Source: Paroedura picta
Lineage: Eukaryota; Chordata; Lepidosauria; Squamata; Gekkonidae
Reading direction: 5' to 3'
Length of the DNA: 64,000 bases
Assembly: GCF_049243985.1 (NCBI RefSeq)
Contig: NC_135372.1
Location: forward strand, 101,273,318-101,337,317
In this document: one piece after another, positions 24,260-35,602 of the stretch
Numbering within the stretch: position 1 is the stretch's first letter
Layout: the number at the start of each line of letters is the position of its first letter
Program-made: the position numbers and the translations under genes
The notes under the pieces: model-generated
The model's input: the letters and a program-made list of their open reading frames with translations, nothing else
The model's database searches: none
What the model was told of the DNA's origin: nothing

Positions 24260-24920
24260 TGGTCACTGTGTGAAACAGACTAGTGCACCATGCGGGCGCC
24301 TCTGAAGCGCTCCTTTCACACCGACAGCGAGCAGAAAGCTGCCCCTGTCGCGCTTCTGCCTTTTCAGAAGGCTCGGGAAGCCGAAGCCGGGCCCGCCCCT
24401 TCTCCCTGCCTGACAACAGGCTCCGCCCCCGAGAGCCTCGCAGGGGCGGAGCCAGCGCCGCGTGAAGCGCCCGGCCCCCGCCCGCCCGCTTGCCCGAGGT
24501 TGGCGGGGGGAAGCAGCCGCCTGCGGTTGTGGTCGCGGGTCGTCGCCCAACGGGGAGCTCGGGAGAGCTGGAAGGGCCGGCCGGCCGGCTGGCTGGGCCG
24601 GTGGGTGGGCGTGGACGGCCACCGGCGGCGAGTCGGGGGGAGAGAAGTGGCCTTTTCACGCTGCCGGACGGCCGCGGGCGAGTGAGCCTGCCCGGGTAAG
24701 TGAGCGAGCGCGACCGGCTCTTCCTTGCCTTCGACGCGTTGCCGTGTAAACGGAGCAAAGGTGCCGGGGGGATGGGGGCAGGCCCCCTCCCCGGTCCCCG
24801 GTGCCCTTCCGAGCTACTCTCTTCAGCTGCTGCTCGGCCAGCCCCTCCTGCGTGCCGCTTATGTGGGGCGTTCGGGCAACCGGGAAGGAAAGTTATCGCT
24901 CGGGGAGGATTCAGGTAAAT
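24260..24920 (+). promoter_or_regulatory. CDK18: CpG island, probable CDK18 promoter
   Basis: A block of about 650 bp is very rich in G+C and CpG compared with the AT-rich flanks. It contains several GC-box (Sp1-like) motifs on both strands, for example GGGGCGGAGC near 24434, CTCCGCCCCC near 24421, CCCGCCCGCCCGC near 24478 and GTGGGTGGGCGTGG near 24601. No TATA box is visible, as is usual for CpG-island promoters. It is the only long CpG-rich stretch in the window that is not inside a recognised or candidate mobile element, and it is followed by a consensus splice donor on the + strand, the same strand as the CDK18 coding exon. Assignment to CDK18 is inference; a divergent transcript could also use it. 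Confidence 0.7.
24520..24695 (+). other. CDK18: Candidate untranslated exon 1 of CDK18
   Basis: The CpG island ends in CCCGG|GTAAGTGAG, with the donor GT at 24696-24697. Seven bases after the junction match the vertebrate donor consensus. The right boundary is therefore sharp; the left boundary (transcription start) is not visible and 24520 is only nominal. No ATG-started frame upstream resembles any protein I know, so the exon would be non-coding and join the acceptor at 62887/62888. Confidence 0.45.
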
Positions 24921-24948
24921 GTTTTCGGGTAGTAGAAACATCACCTCC

Positions 24949-24967
24949 ACACACACACACACACACA
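24949..24967 (+). repeat. (CA)n microsatellite
   Basis: Nine CA dinucleotides just downstream of the CpG island. Confidence 0.9.
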
Positions 24968-25659
24968 GCCGCCCAAAGCGCTTGCTTCGCCCTGCGTGAT
25001 CCTTTACCTCGACCGTGCCTCTTCAGGCTGGAGCAGAGGACCGACGTTTCATTAGTCCTTCGTGAAAACGAAGGCTTTCTGCACAGTTTTCTTCACCCCG
25101 CTGCTCAACTTTTCTGTGCTAAATTTTGCTAGCCTCTCCCTCCTCCTCCCCAGGGAATAATGCTATCCTTTGAAAATCTACCTGAAATGGTACAATCCAG
25201 ACACAGATCTACTGTTATGTCGAGTGTTGGGGGACAGCTAGGCCATGCACTCCTTTGAGGCTTGGGACAAGTCTGGTTTATAAAAGAAATAAATCCCTAA
25301 ATGCTTCAGCATTATGGAGGCCACTGGCCAATAGAGGCTAAATGAGGCTAAAGGTGTTTAGGCTTTTCCTTTGTTTTTCTCGAAACCGTTGATCTCTTTT
25401 TGTTTATATTACTTTGGTCTTCCCACCTTGAGATAAACTTTAAGTTGGTCAGAACTTTGGCCTTTTCTGTGAGGAAGCCACTAAGGAAAAGAAAAGTGTG
25501 TGTGAAGTTGTGCTTTGGAACTCCAGGATAAGATTGTTTTAAACTGCTAATAAGATATGTTTTAACAATATTTCTCTGCTACCTGACATTGATCATCGTG
25601 TTATTGGACCTGTTGCAGGAATAAATCTGCTGGAAAAAAGCATGGTTTTGCAGCCTTCT

Positions 25660-25757
25660 GGATATGTTCTATGTAACTATTTTTACAACATTCTATGTAA
25701 ACCACCCAGAGCCGTATGGATGGACGGTATAAAAATTCAAATAAATAAATAAATAGA
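25660..25757 (+). mobile_element. L2-like LINE 3' tail
   Basis: GTAAACCACCCAGAGCCGTATGGATGGACGGTATAAAAATTC followed by AAATAAATAAATA is the same tail as at 37850 and 42800. Confidence 0.7.
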
Positions 25758-26500
25758 TATCTCTGGCATTTACATAGCTATAATGTATTTTGGCAAATGT
25801 ACAAAGAAACTGCTTTGTTTTTTAAATTATTTCACTGACATATTTGTTATCCATAAGTTCCAGAGATTCCCTGAACTTGATGAGTTAATATGTACAAGTG
25901 GTCCCTCTAGCAGTGCCAGATTAGAATTTGTACCAGGGATATTTTAACAAACTGACTTGTCTTTCTAGGAAAACAAATGGGAGAGAGAGTGTTGCAGATG
26001 GACTAGCGTAATAGTGGCATTAATTGTGAAAGAGAAGATATTGTACCCTCAAGTCTCAGACTGCTGGCATTGATTTTTAATTTGTGGTCTGTGCTAGGCG
26101 TGTGGCACGTAGTTTTTGGGGTGACAAAATGGTTACTCTAAGGACAATGAGGTCTAATAAAAATTTTAAATTAATGTTGAGAAGCCAGTGGGAGTAATGA
26201 ACATTTTCAGTAGCAGTCTAATGAAGGCATTTTCAAAAGGGAAATGGGAAGTAAATGTCAGTGAAAATTGTGCATCATTCTAATATTGGCATTTTCATGA
26301 AGGTTTCCAAACATGTAGGGAGCACCGTTTTTCTCCAGGAAATATTAGGGTTTTTTGGTGGTTGTCAGTATCTACTTTCCCATCCGTTGGAAATGAAGAT
26401 GGAAGAAGGAGCCATGCCCAGCAAAGAGAAGGATGGTTCAATTTTAGCTTCTCCTTGGAATCTAGCAGTTCATGAAAACACTCTTGACCCTCCTGAAAGA

Positions 26501-26774
26501 GAGCCAGTTTGGTGTAGTGGTTAGGAGTGCGGATTTCTAATCTGGCGATCCGGGTTCGATTCTGCGCTCCCCCACATGCAACCAGCTGGGTGACCTTGGA
26601 CTCGCCACGGCACTGATGAAGCTGTTCTGACCGAGCAGTGATATCAGGGCTCTCTCAGCCTCACCCACCCCACAGGGTGTCTGTTGTGGGGAGAGGAAAG
26701 GGAAGGTGACTGTAAGCCACATTGAGACTCCTTCGGTTAGAGAAAAGCGACATATAAGAGCTAACTCTTCTTCT
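26501..26774 (+). mobile_element. tRNA-derived SINE with L2-like tail, well preserved
   Basis: The head GAGCCAGTTTGGTGTAGTGG contains an intact A box, and GATCCGGGTTCGATTCTGC an intact B box. The body follows, then AAGCGACATATAAGAGC and a CTTCTTCT tail. It is among the best preserved copies here. The minus-strand open frames across it are artefacts. Confidence 0.93.
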
Positions 26775-27119
26775 GAACCTGCAGCTGTCAAAACTGCTGA
26801 CGGTAATTTTGAAAGGTACAGGGTCAGGAGCATATAGAATGGATCCTGTGCAAGCTGGAGACACCAAACTCACTGGGGAGTCTGCCAATGTAAAGAACAA
26901 AAACATTGATCTGCTGTTTTAAAAGAACATTTTTTGCAGTTGTTGCTTGATTCCATGGATCTGCATCACAGTCCTTTTAGCCAAATCTTGCAGCAAAAGC
27001 ATATTAGTTTTCTTCAGTTCGTCAATGCAGTTCTGCTTTTTTTGCTTGTTACAGGAGCATTGTATCATGATAACAGATACATAAAAACTTTACCGTTCTT
27101 CTGATGTGTTCAGTGTTCC

Positions 27120-27669
27120 AAACTGTTTGATTGGCCCTCAGTGGGAGACATGCCCCCAAGAGAGAGAGGGCCGTGGCACACTGAGGGCCAATTGTGGGTC
27201 TTTCCCATTCTTCTCTGTGCCGCTTCCCATCACTTGGAAGAAAGAGGAAGAGCCGGCAGAAGGTGAGCTGGGGAGGAGGCTGGTCACACTCCACTGTAGG
27301 TACAGCACCGGCCCTGGTAGCCCTCCACCAGTTCCTGGCTGGGACATGCTGCTTGGCAGGGCCCTCTTGCCCCTTGCCTTCCTACCCACCTGCCTTTGCG
27401 TTCCAGTGATAGGCCAGCTCACTGGCTGGCCTGCCGTCCTCTACAGGACAGGAACCTGGAGGGCAGAGGGTGAGGGTCTGCATGGCTCCTGCAGAGTAGG
27501 TGGCACAGCTGATGAGCTGGAACACCTGTATCAAGGCAGAGGCAGGAGTGCTGGAACCAGAGGGCTCCTGCAAAGCAGGGCAGCCCAGCTTGGGGAGTCG
27601 TGCTGCCCTACTCTGCAGGAGTTCTCCTGCCCTTCTACAGCCAGTTTTCAAAATGGGCTTTGCTACTAG
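27120..27669 (+). mobile_element. Possible Helitron-like relative, GC-rich
   Basis: The segment ends GGGCTTTGCTACTAG at 27655-27669 followed by T, matching the terminus of the elements at 5719 and 9489 (minus strand). A hairpin at the left, ATTGGCCCTCAGTG (27130) with CACTGAGGGCCAAT (27178), resembles the hairpin habit of the 5719 element. The subterminal hairpin is not clear and the 5' end is nominal. A 187-codon open frame across it is not protein-like. Confidence 0.35.
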
Positions 27670-27769
27670 TTTTCAGACAAATCAAGTGCTTCGTTATTCA
27701 ATGAGTAATTTTAAAATGTGAGACTCACGCTCACATCTCAGTGGACTTAGTCATGACCATAAGCATTAG

Positions 27770-28945
27770 GGAAGGCCAGGAACCAGTATGTCTGTTTATG
27801 AACCAAATTGGTTTGTATAGGTTCGTGAGCCATTTAAAATTTACCTCTCTCCCACTTTCTGTTTCCTGCAAAAGCTGTGCAGAGCAGAAAGCAGGATTTT
27901 AAATGGACCTGAGCTTCAAAGCACTGGGGAGCAAAACCAGAAGGTTAAATAGTTCCATTTAATCCTACACTTCTGCTTCCCCCTCGAAGCAGCAGGGAGG
28001 TTTAAATGGCTGGGAGCGATTTAACCCTCCACTTTTGTTCTTTGCCACTTTGAAGAGCCTGGGAGCAAAAGGGTTAAAGATGGAGATGAGTGCTTTTCAG
28101 GGGGCATTTGATCCCCTCTGTTGGCCACAGTTTTTCCTATATAAGAGAAAGGAAGGGTGAAGTACCTCACAGGAGTACTTCACCCCTTCCTTTCTGCTGG
28201 ACAAGGAAAGCTACAGCCAACAAACAGGAGGGGGTGAAGCGCCTGTATATGGCACTTCACCCTTGCCTTTTTGCTGGTTGTGGCTTTCCTCTGCCAGCAG
28301 ACAGGAAGAGGTAAAGCAGTGAATCTCCACCTGGGTGTCGAACAACCCTTTCACAGGGGTCACGGCAGGGCAAGCAGCTTGGCCAGGGGGGCACCATCCA
28401 CACATCCTTGTGGGCTAGATTACGATAGAGCATTTGTCTGTCTGGAGCAGCGGAAAAGAGCGAGATGGTGGGACAAGAGGCAGAACTGAACTGAGAAACC
28501 CCAGGAAAAAATCAATTTATATACAGTCATGAACAATGGATTTTCATGCCATTGGTCAGTTTCAGTTTAATTTCTGTGGAAAGAACACTTGCATAATTTT
28601 ATGGTTGGGGATCACTAGAACAGGAGGAACTGTATTAGAGGGTCATGGCATCAGAAAGGTTGAGAACCCCTGAGGTAAAGGGAGTAGAAGCAGAGGGCTT
28701 AATACGCTCCAGGCCATTTAAACCTAACAGCAGAACTGTGGGAAGCTCCTGTAGCTCAGATGTTTTTTGTAAAGAAAAGTAAGGGGTGGGGGTATTAATG
28801 GTTTGAAGCCATTTAAACTTGTTTTTTGGTCTTCATAAACTACCATGAATGGCATCAAAGTTCATGGTGGTTCAGATGGGCTCATGAGCCAGCCAAAGTT
28901 CATCACAAACTTTAGTTCTTCATCTGCTTCATTGCCAATGCCTAA
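27770..28945. mobile_element. Possible foldback repeat hosting a SPIN-like insertion
   Basis: The left end near 27768 (CATAAGCATTAGGGAAGGCCAG, TTTATGAACCAAATTGG) and the right end near 28940 (GTTCATCACAAACTTTAG, CATTGCCAATGCCT) are roughly inverted. Inside, TTTCTGCTGGACAAGGAAAGC (28191) and GGCTTTCCTCTGCCAGCAG (28282) form part of a longer inverted repeat. The extent is uncertain. The SPIN-like element at 28317 sits inside it. Confidence 0.3.
28317..28672 (+). mobile_element. SPIN-like hAT miniature element
   Basis: The left end CAGTGAATCTCCACCTG then GTCGAACAACCCTTTCACAGGGGTCA, and the right end GGTCATGGCATCAGAAAGG then TTGAGAACCCCTG, follow the SPIN/OposCharlie pattern (ggtcgaacgaccctttcacagg... 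aggttgagaaccactg). Perfect 8-bp target duplications AGGTAAAG lie at 28309-28316 and 28673-28680, proving the ends and the hAT class. It has no transposase. The first ~20 bp of the left terminus are shortened or diverged. Confidence 0.85.
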
Positions 28946-29017
28946 CAAGCATTTAAAAGAGGATAAGATATTAATCAATGAGAGATCAGTCATTGACAAT
29001 CATGATGATTAAAAGGG

Positions 29018-29176
29018 CCCTCCATATTCAAGAGGCAGCAGATGGCTGAGTACCAATGCTAGGAGGCAGCGTCAGGGAAAGGCCACAACCTGTATGCCCA
29101 GTTTTGCCCTCCAGGGCAAGTGATTGGTTGCTGGATAAAACAATTTGCTGGACTGATCTAGCAAGCTCTGCTTAAT
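29018..29176 (+). mobile_element. CR1 (L3-like) LINE 3' fragment
   Basis: AGAGGCAGCAGATGGCTGAGTACCAATGCTAGGAGGCA, then TATGCCCAGTTTTGCCCTCC, GTGATTGGTTGCTGGAT and GGACTGATCTAGCA follow the L3-like CR1 3' order in the forward sense. It is the same family as the reverse copy at 12610. Confidence 0.65.
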
Positions 29177-29534
29177 ATCATTAAGGTTTATTGATCCAGT
29201 CAGATATCAGAGGTTGTTAATTCACAGCTGGTGTTCTGGAATGGTTGTCCTGAAGTAATAGACACTTCCTACATAAAAATGGAATTCCAGGTTATTTCAG
29301 GCATGTGTACTTAAAAGGCCATTGGGTCTTCCCCCCATACACTTTGAACTCTGTCCATGCCCATCTTTGTTTATATGATTGCTCCTCGGGGGCTGAGGTG
29401 AGACTTTGTGGAGTTGCAGACTATTTCAACTCACTCCTAGCTCTGATTCCTCTCAAGAGCATATTGGACAGCAATAGAAGTGTAGTGAGTTCAAGGACTG
29501 TTATTCCAGTGCAACTGTAGCCGACTCTTACTAA

Positions 29535-29640
29535 TTTGCGGCCCCAAATGGGCAGCCATGTTGATCTGAAGTAGCAGGACAAAATTTGAGTCCGATGGCA
29601 CTAAGACCAACAAGGTTTTATTTAAGGTGTGAGCTTTTAT
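29535..29640 (+). repeat. Penelope-type tail
   Basis: GGGCAGCCATGTTGATCTGAAGTAGCAGG then GAGTCCGATGGCACTAAGACCAACAAGGTTTTATTTAAGG matches the tail at 13985 closely. Confidence 0.55.
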
Positions 29641-31370
29641 CTGCATTTATCTGCCCTCTGTAATATCTTGCTGTGTTTAAGTAAGACCTGATTTAGATGT
29701 GATGCTGGCAAGTCAAAACTTCTTGGCTGGGTATCTTTGCACATGCCTAAAGTCTTGTTTAAACTGTGGTGAAAGGCATGGTTAGTTAGCATGCTAAAGA
29801 TGTGGCAGGTGTTCTTTGGGTACACATTGTGTAAAGTCACATGTGAAAGTTCTTTTGCCTTGCCAGCATTACCATTTTCATCAGGCCCCCAAATTAAGAG
29901 GAATGTGGGAGTTATCACTGCAGCTATTCTTGGTTTTCACAGGTTCCATGGCTAGAGATGCTAATTATCTTGGTTGAAAGTCTTGTGAGAATCACTGTTC
30001 ATCTGACTGTATTCCAAGTTGAACTTGAATGCACAATTTATCAGCAGGCAGCCATGTTCTAGTACATCTTCTGTCAAGAGAACACTGAACACTTACCCTG
30101 GGGTCTAATATGCGGTCTGTGCTACATCCAATTAAAAGTAGTTGCCTTATATGAATAGCACTATCATTGAACATTATAAGTGATTTAGAATACAGCAACT
30201 GTTCATGCTGCCATAAATTGTTTAGTTTCTGGGTTGTGCAATTTTGTGACCATCGAAATCTGATCAGATGAGTCTTGTAGTAGTGCCCATTGCCTACAAA
30301 TTAGTCCATGGTCCCCTTATGCTTTCTTAGTGAAACACTTTTTGATTGTACATAATAAAAGAAGATTTCTGCCCTGAGCATAAATACAGCACCCTAAGGC
30401 ATAAGGTCTGGATAAATTACCATCTGAAACTAGGCAAAAGAATAATCCATGATTATGCATTTGCCATCAGAGAAAGCTTTGCTTCTTCCTTAAAGCCATT
30501 GAATATGACTCGTTTGATGGAGGCTATTGTATTTTCTTGAAGAGTTGTCTAGTTCCTGCCTCCATCAGCAATTGGGCTGCAGACAAAGAGAAATCTTGGG
30601 GCACATTGTGAAATGATGCATTTCTTTCTGGTTTTCTTGTGAGGCTCAACTTTGATTTGCTTAAAGGCATGGTTTTCTCAAGTTCTAAAATGTTCAGTGG
30701 ATCAGAGTTACCAAAATTATTCTTAATCCATTTTACAACCAAATTGCTTAGAATAACCAGTGCTTGAATGATCCATTGGGGGACAGGGTCCTCCCTATGT
30801 TTCCTCTTCAGTATCTCAGAAACAGCTGAAAGTGAAAGGCTCTTAAAACTACTGCTGATGCTTAGTTCATTGAAGCATCCAGACAGGATTAAATATTAGT
30901 TCAAGTGTACTTTCACAGACATGCGTAGACATACAAATACAGATTCCTTGAGCAGCATTTTTATGACAGAAGATCTCTAACAAAAACCAGAGACTTTTAC
31001 CTGTAGGTTATGCTTGACCCCCAAAAGTACCTTGTTTCACATGTATCCAGGGAAAAAAAGAGCTGCTAATTACTTTCAAGGGGGTTTCTTACTGTTTCGG
31101 GCATTTAGAATCCATACATGTACAATCTGTCCATAGGATCTGCCCTCGTGCCCCCCTCCAATTAATAAGCTTTGTCTGTTTTGCAAAAGAAAACTGAAAA
31201 CAGAAAACTGCCTGTTGGCTGCAGTTGAAAGTGCCTCAATTTCAGTGCTGCAAGCAATTAGGCTCTTCAGCAATATTGATAATCCAATGCAGCACCTCTT
31301 TAAATTACAGACAAGATTCCTTTTATGGTAGTGTTTTTCCTTGAAGCGTGTCTCATCTCCTCTGCACTGG
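29641..31370. other. Intronic, nothing recognised
   Basis: Unique-looking AT-rich sequence with only short open frames. Confidence 0.35.
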
Positions 31371-31371
31371 A

Positions 31372-31575
31372 AGATGAGTAGCTGTAGCTCAGTAATAAAA
31401 CACATGCTTTGCATGTAGAGAGTTGCAGTTTTAATCCCCAACATCATTTGCCATCCAGGTCATAGGACTGGGCTATAGGACTGCCTAAATCGGCTGCAGC
31501 AGGGCATACTAGACTGCTGGGCTAAACAGAACAGTAGGTCTGGTTGTGTACGAGGTCCTTTTATATTCTGATACA
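31372..31575 (+). mobile_element. tRNA-derived SINE of a second family
   Basis: GTAGCTGTAGCTCAGTAATAAAACACATGCTTTGCATGTAGAG is a tRNA-like head with an A box; TTGCAGTTTTAATCCCC is a worn B box. The tail CTGGGCTAAACAGAACAGTAGGTCTGG resembles CR1/L3 ends. It is too diverged in the anticodon region to be a working tRNA gene. Confidence 0.6.
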
Positions 31576-31717
31576 TCACTTTAGCTGAAGTCTTCTCTTA
31601 TTATCTGGAGGTCTCTTTAACATTGTTTATCATTTCTTTTGGGAAGTGGTTTAATTCTTAAGAACTTTGTAGTGTAAGTGTGTGTGATATACTTCTCCGT
31701 GATTTTATCTATATATT

Positions 31718-31800
31718 TTATCATTAGATTTTGATACCACCTTCCCATACGGCTCAGGGCGGTTCACATAAAACATTGCAGGGGTAATGCATAAAACAGT
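31718..31800 (-). mobile_element. L2-like LINE 3' tail
   Basis: GATACCACCTTCCCATACGGCTCAGGGCGGTTCACA is the reverse of the AACCGCCCTGAGCC...GGTAT tail seen at 37850 and 42800. Confidence 0.65.
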
Positions 31801-31987
31801 CTTAACATATAACACATGATGGTTTTCTTATTTACATGATGGTAAAACTTCGAAGACTTTTCCATGTTATCTTATTATTTTCAGTTTCCACCCGGGATAA
31901 GGTTTTATTCAGTACCCAATTTGGCCTAGTGTTCTGTTTATGAATTTGTTTCAATAAAAGGACTTGGCACTGTGCTAATAAGAGTAA

Positions 31988-32269
31988 CTCTGTGCATGTG
32001 AAGAAGATGAAGAGCTGGTTCTTATATGTCGCTTTACCAGGAGGAGTCTCAAAGTGGCTTACATTAGCCTTCCCTTTCCTCTCCCCACAACAGACACCCT
32101 GTGAGTGAGGCTGAGAGACCCCTGATACTACTGTTCTGTCACAGCTTTATCAGTGCTGTGGCTAGCCCAAGGTCACCCAGCTGGCTGCATGTGGGGGAGC
32201 ACAGAATCAAACCTGGCATGCCAGATTAGAAGTCCGCACTCCTAACCACTACACCAAACTAGCTTGGTG
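31988..32269 (-). mobile_element. tRNA-derived SINE with L2-like tail and likely target duplication
   Basis: The minus strand begins at the right with the head AGTTTGGTGTAGTGGTTAGGAG, then the B box, then the body, ending in CTTCATCTTCTT. TAAGAGTAA at 31979-31987 recurs at 32270-32278 and is a likely 9-bp target duplication. Confidence 0.85.
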
Positions 32270-33540
32270 TAAGAGTAAACTTACTTATGTTGAGAGATTT
32301 CCCCAGGCCATACTGTAGCTGAAGGGTTTAACTTCTAAATGTGTTTGAGGCTATGTAGTTCTTGGGTACTTAATATTACAGATTGACAAACATGGAACTA
32401 ACAAACAAGAAGAATTTTTCTTAAAGGCATTCAAGCAAATTCATGAACTGATTGGCATTGAGTCCCAAAGATATTGAGCCAGATTCACCTCTGAAAGTAC
32501 TTCCAGGTGGTAGATTTTTCCTGTGAATAATAACCCATTGTGCTTGGCCCTACCCTATGGGGTTTATCAGTCCCAATCTCTGTGCTAACCCCTGTTAGTC
32601 CAAGCAGCAGGCCGCAGGCTAGCAGGATCAGCTGGTGCAGTCCAAAACGGCAACATCTAATCAAAACTTGCATACCTTCCCCCAAAACAACTATCTTGTT
32701 CTTTTTAAAATAGCCATGCTGTTAGATTTCCACAAATGAGTGGGAGAAATTGGCATTCATAGCTACCTTATCTTCCCAGCTTGTGCAAAGGGCAGGGGTA
32801 GCAGATGCTTTCTTTTACAAAGTCTGTGAAATGGAGGGATAATAAAGGGCTTTAGACAATGCGGTTGTTGATAGGTATTTCTTCCACCTGCCTCCCTTCA
32901 CAAGAGTTCATAATTATGTGGATTATTTATAGAATAGGTATATAACTAGCCAAGCTCAGACAGGGAGATGAAAGGTGGTAACAATCTGTTTATGGAATGC
33001 ATGGCTAGGGGAAAGCAAGAAAGGATTGGAGAGCTGTAAGATGCTTGCAATGGAGTTTTTCATACCTATGCACTTAGACGTGATGAACTGCCCAACTAGA
33101 CAGGGAAGCATAAAAGATGCAAAATAGAGTAGTTGGAGCCAAGTAACGTTTTAATTTGGTCTTTTAAAATAAGGCAAGATTTTTAAAAGGCCTATGGTTC
33201 TGTAAAGCAGCAGCAAATGAAAAATACCCACCAGTGAAGCCACGATAGAAGAACTATTGTAATAACCAGATTCTGTACAAAGGGAACAGGGACATGGTGG
33301 GAGCACTGATTCAGGTTGGTTCTTTCAATATAGCTTTTACATTTTCCACGTTAGTAGAAACATTAATGTTAGAACAATTATGTTCAGCCTGCAAATTGTG
33401 ATCCTCAGATGCCTTGTTGATCACAAGCCCCTTTGTAAGTTCTTTGTTTATTGTGCCTCCTGTGGGAAGAATCTGCCTGCTAGTTTGCATGTATAGAGAA
33501 GGAAGTCACCAAGTCTTATGCCCTTCTTTGCTTGTACACT

Positions 33541-33992
33541 GAGAAGAGTATCCAGTTTTGGGCTGTTCAGTTTTGGGCACACCAGTGGAAGAGGGATGTA
33601 GGCAAACTGGAGCATGTCCAGAGGAGGACAACAACGATGTTGAGGGGTTTGGAGACCAAGACGTATGAAGAAAGGTTGGGGGAGCATGGTCTGTTTAGCC
33701 TGGAGGGGAGAAGACTGAGAAGGGATTTGATAACCATCTTCAAGTATTTAAAAGGCTTCCATATGGAGGATGGAGCAGAGTTGTTCTCTCTTGCCCCGGA
33801 GGAATGGACCAGATCCAGTGGGATGACATTCAAAAGAAATTCCATCTAAACATCCGGAAGAAGTTCCTGACAGTCAGAGCAGGCTTCCTCGGGAGATGGT
33901 GGATTCTCCCTCTTTGGAAATGTTTAAACAGAGGGTCGAGAGCCATCTGACAGAGAGGCTGATTCTGACTGGAGACCCTAGAGTGCTTAGGT
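33541..33992 (+). mobile_element. CR1 LINE, C-terminal coding and 3' region
   Basis: The forward frame reads LEHVQRRTTTMLRGLETKTY, EERLGEHGLFSLEGRRLRRD and LITIFKYLKGFHMEDGAELF, the conserved C-terminus of CR1 ORF2. It is followed by the CR1 3' text ending near GGAGACCCTAGAGTG. It is 5' truncated, and the frame ends early near 33849. Confidence 0.9.
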
Positions 33993-35398
33993 ACAAATAA
34001 AACCAAGATTCTATATAATCCATGTTGGAGGACATAATGACAGTGTCACAAAAACATCACAGCTGCAGAACTGGAAAGCTGAATTTGAAGAGATCCCTCC
34101 AACTCTGAGAGCACAGAGTTTTTCCTTTTTGCTTGGTAAAATGAAAAAAATATTTGTTTAAATTTGCATTTAAAAGACATTTAGAAGAATTATGTTGCTC
34201 TTATGAGAAGCCATTTGACTTTAGGGAAAGAAGCCTTCCCCACTATCAAACAGTGTTCTTTCCAGCATGAACACAGTCCTGGCCTAGCAGTTTCTGTCAA
34301 CATTTGGACTTCCCTTGCTTTGTATCAATAAATCTCCTTGCACTTCATTGTAGGAACAGTAGGGGTGCTTTTCTGTGCTAGGATGAGGATTCTTGGTGCT
34401 ATCCACAGCTTGTATTAACTCATGCTTTCCGAAAAGTTTTGATTCCTCTGTGACCTTTTAAAGTCATTGACTGCAAGCAAGCAGCTCCCCTCAAATGGAC
34501 CCAACAAGGAATTCTGCTGGGATGGAGAGAGCCAAGACAGTTTGTAATGAATGGGTTCTTTTAAAACATTAAACTCTTGGGCTTTCCAGAACAAAAACCA
34601 TTCCCTCTGAATGTTTTCAGTTTCATGAAAACATGAATGAATGAGAATGAGCAGTTTGGAAACTACAGCACAAGCAGTGTATGTTCTGTTAAGCTCTTGA
34701 TCCATCCTGGTCTCCTATTATGTATGATTAATTTATATAATTATAGTAGCATTGTGATCATGAGCTAATAGCGTCTTTGTTCCCATCTTACATTAGCATC
34801 ACTAATTGCACATTGCACGGTTGTTCCCAGAGGCTTGTCTACAAGTGAAGAGTGGTGTCTAGTGGTGTCTAGCACAATGCTGCCACTGATTTATGGTCTG
34901 TTTTCGTACTAGCAAAGTATGTGGCAGAATGATGAACTACTTCTAAGTATACACACAGGAACTTCTTAGAAGTTGCACAGTTGTCTGCACATATTTGATT
35001 GTAGATTGTAGATGCTGATGTAGCTTCTCATGTCACTCTTATGATGATTTTTACAGGTTTCATTTCTCAGTTTGCAGCCAAAAATGTGGTTACAGCTTGA
35101 CACAAGTTCTACAGAAAGGCAGTACTGAAAGTGCTCTACCTGTGTATTCTGTCTATGCCGAGGCAGAAATATTCTTATATATTTATGGCAGTATTCTTAA
35201 AACCAGCTGAAGAGAATTATTCTTAAGGCAATCTGAGAACCTGAAGCAACTATGGAGTCCAAATAGTAATTTTATTAGGGCAAGGAAACAGCAAGGGGGT
35301 GGGAAGAGTTTTTTAAAAAAGGTTTTAAGATGTAAAGTTACTGAAATCTGCAGAGCATACATATATTTAGGACATTTGTCCAAAAGTACTCATAGCTG
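33993..35398. other. Intronic, nothing recognised
   Basis: AT-rich sequence without exon-like frames or identifiable repeats. Confidence 0.35.
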
Positions 35399-35602
35399 TG
35401 TGGTAACCCAGTCACTGGGAGCGATTGAGGGCAAAAGCAAAAGGGGACGACAGAGAATGAGGTGGCTGGATGGAGTCACTGAAGCAGTAGGCGCAGACTT
35501 AAATGGACTCCGGGGAATGGTAGAGGACAGGAAGGCCTGGAGGGTTATTGTCCATGGGGTCGCGATGGGTCGGACACGACTTCGCAACTAACAACAACCC
35601 AG
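35399..35602 (+). mobile_element. BovB LINE 3' end
   Basis: The frame reads RGRQRMRWLDGVTEAV then LNGLRGMVEDRKAWRVIVHG and GRTRLRN, the diagnostic C-terminus of BovB ORF2. It is followed by the terminal GGGTCGGACACGACTTCGCAACTAACAACAAC. This part of the frame is open to the natural stop, so the copy is much younger than the one at 14826. It is heavily 5' truncated. Confidence 0.93.

Noticed and set aside
24192-24962. A 256-codon minus-strand open frame
   Set aside because: It covers the CpG island, is rich in arginine, proline, alanine and glycine, overlaps open frames in other phases, and matches no protein family. GC-rich DNA lacks stop codons by composition.
26501-26580. tRNA gene
   Set aside because: A and B boxes are present, but the sequence between them does not fold as a tRNA and the same unit recurs with a SINE body and tail.
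27106-27669. A 187-codon plus-strand open frame
   Set aside because: Low-complexity, GC-rich, in a probable mobile element, with opposite-strand frames also open.
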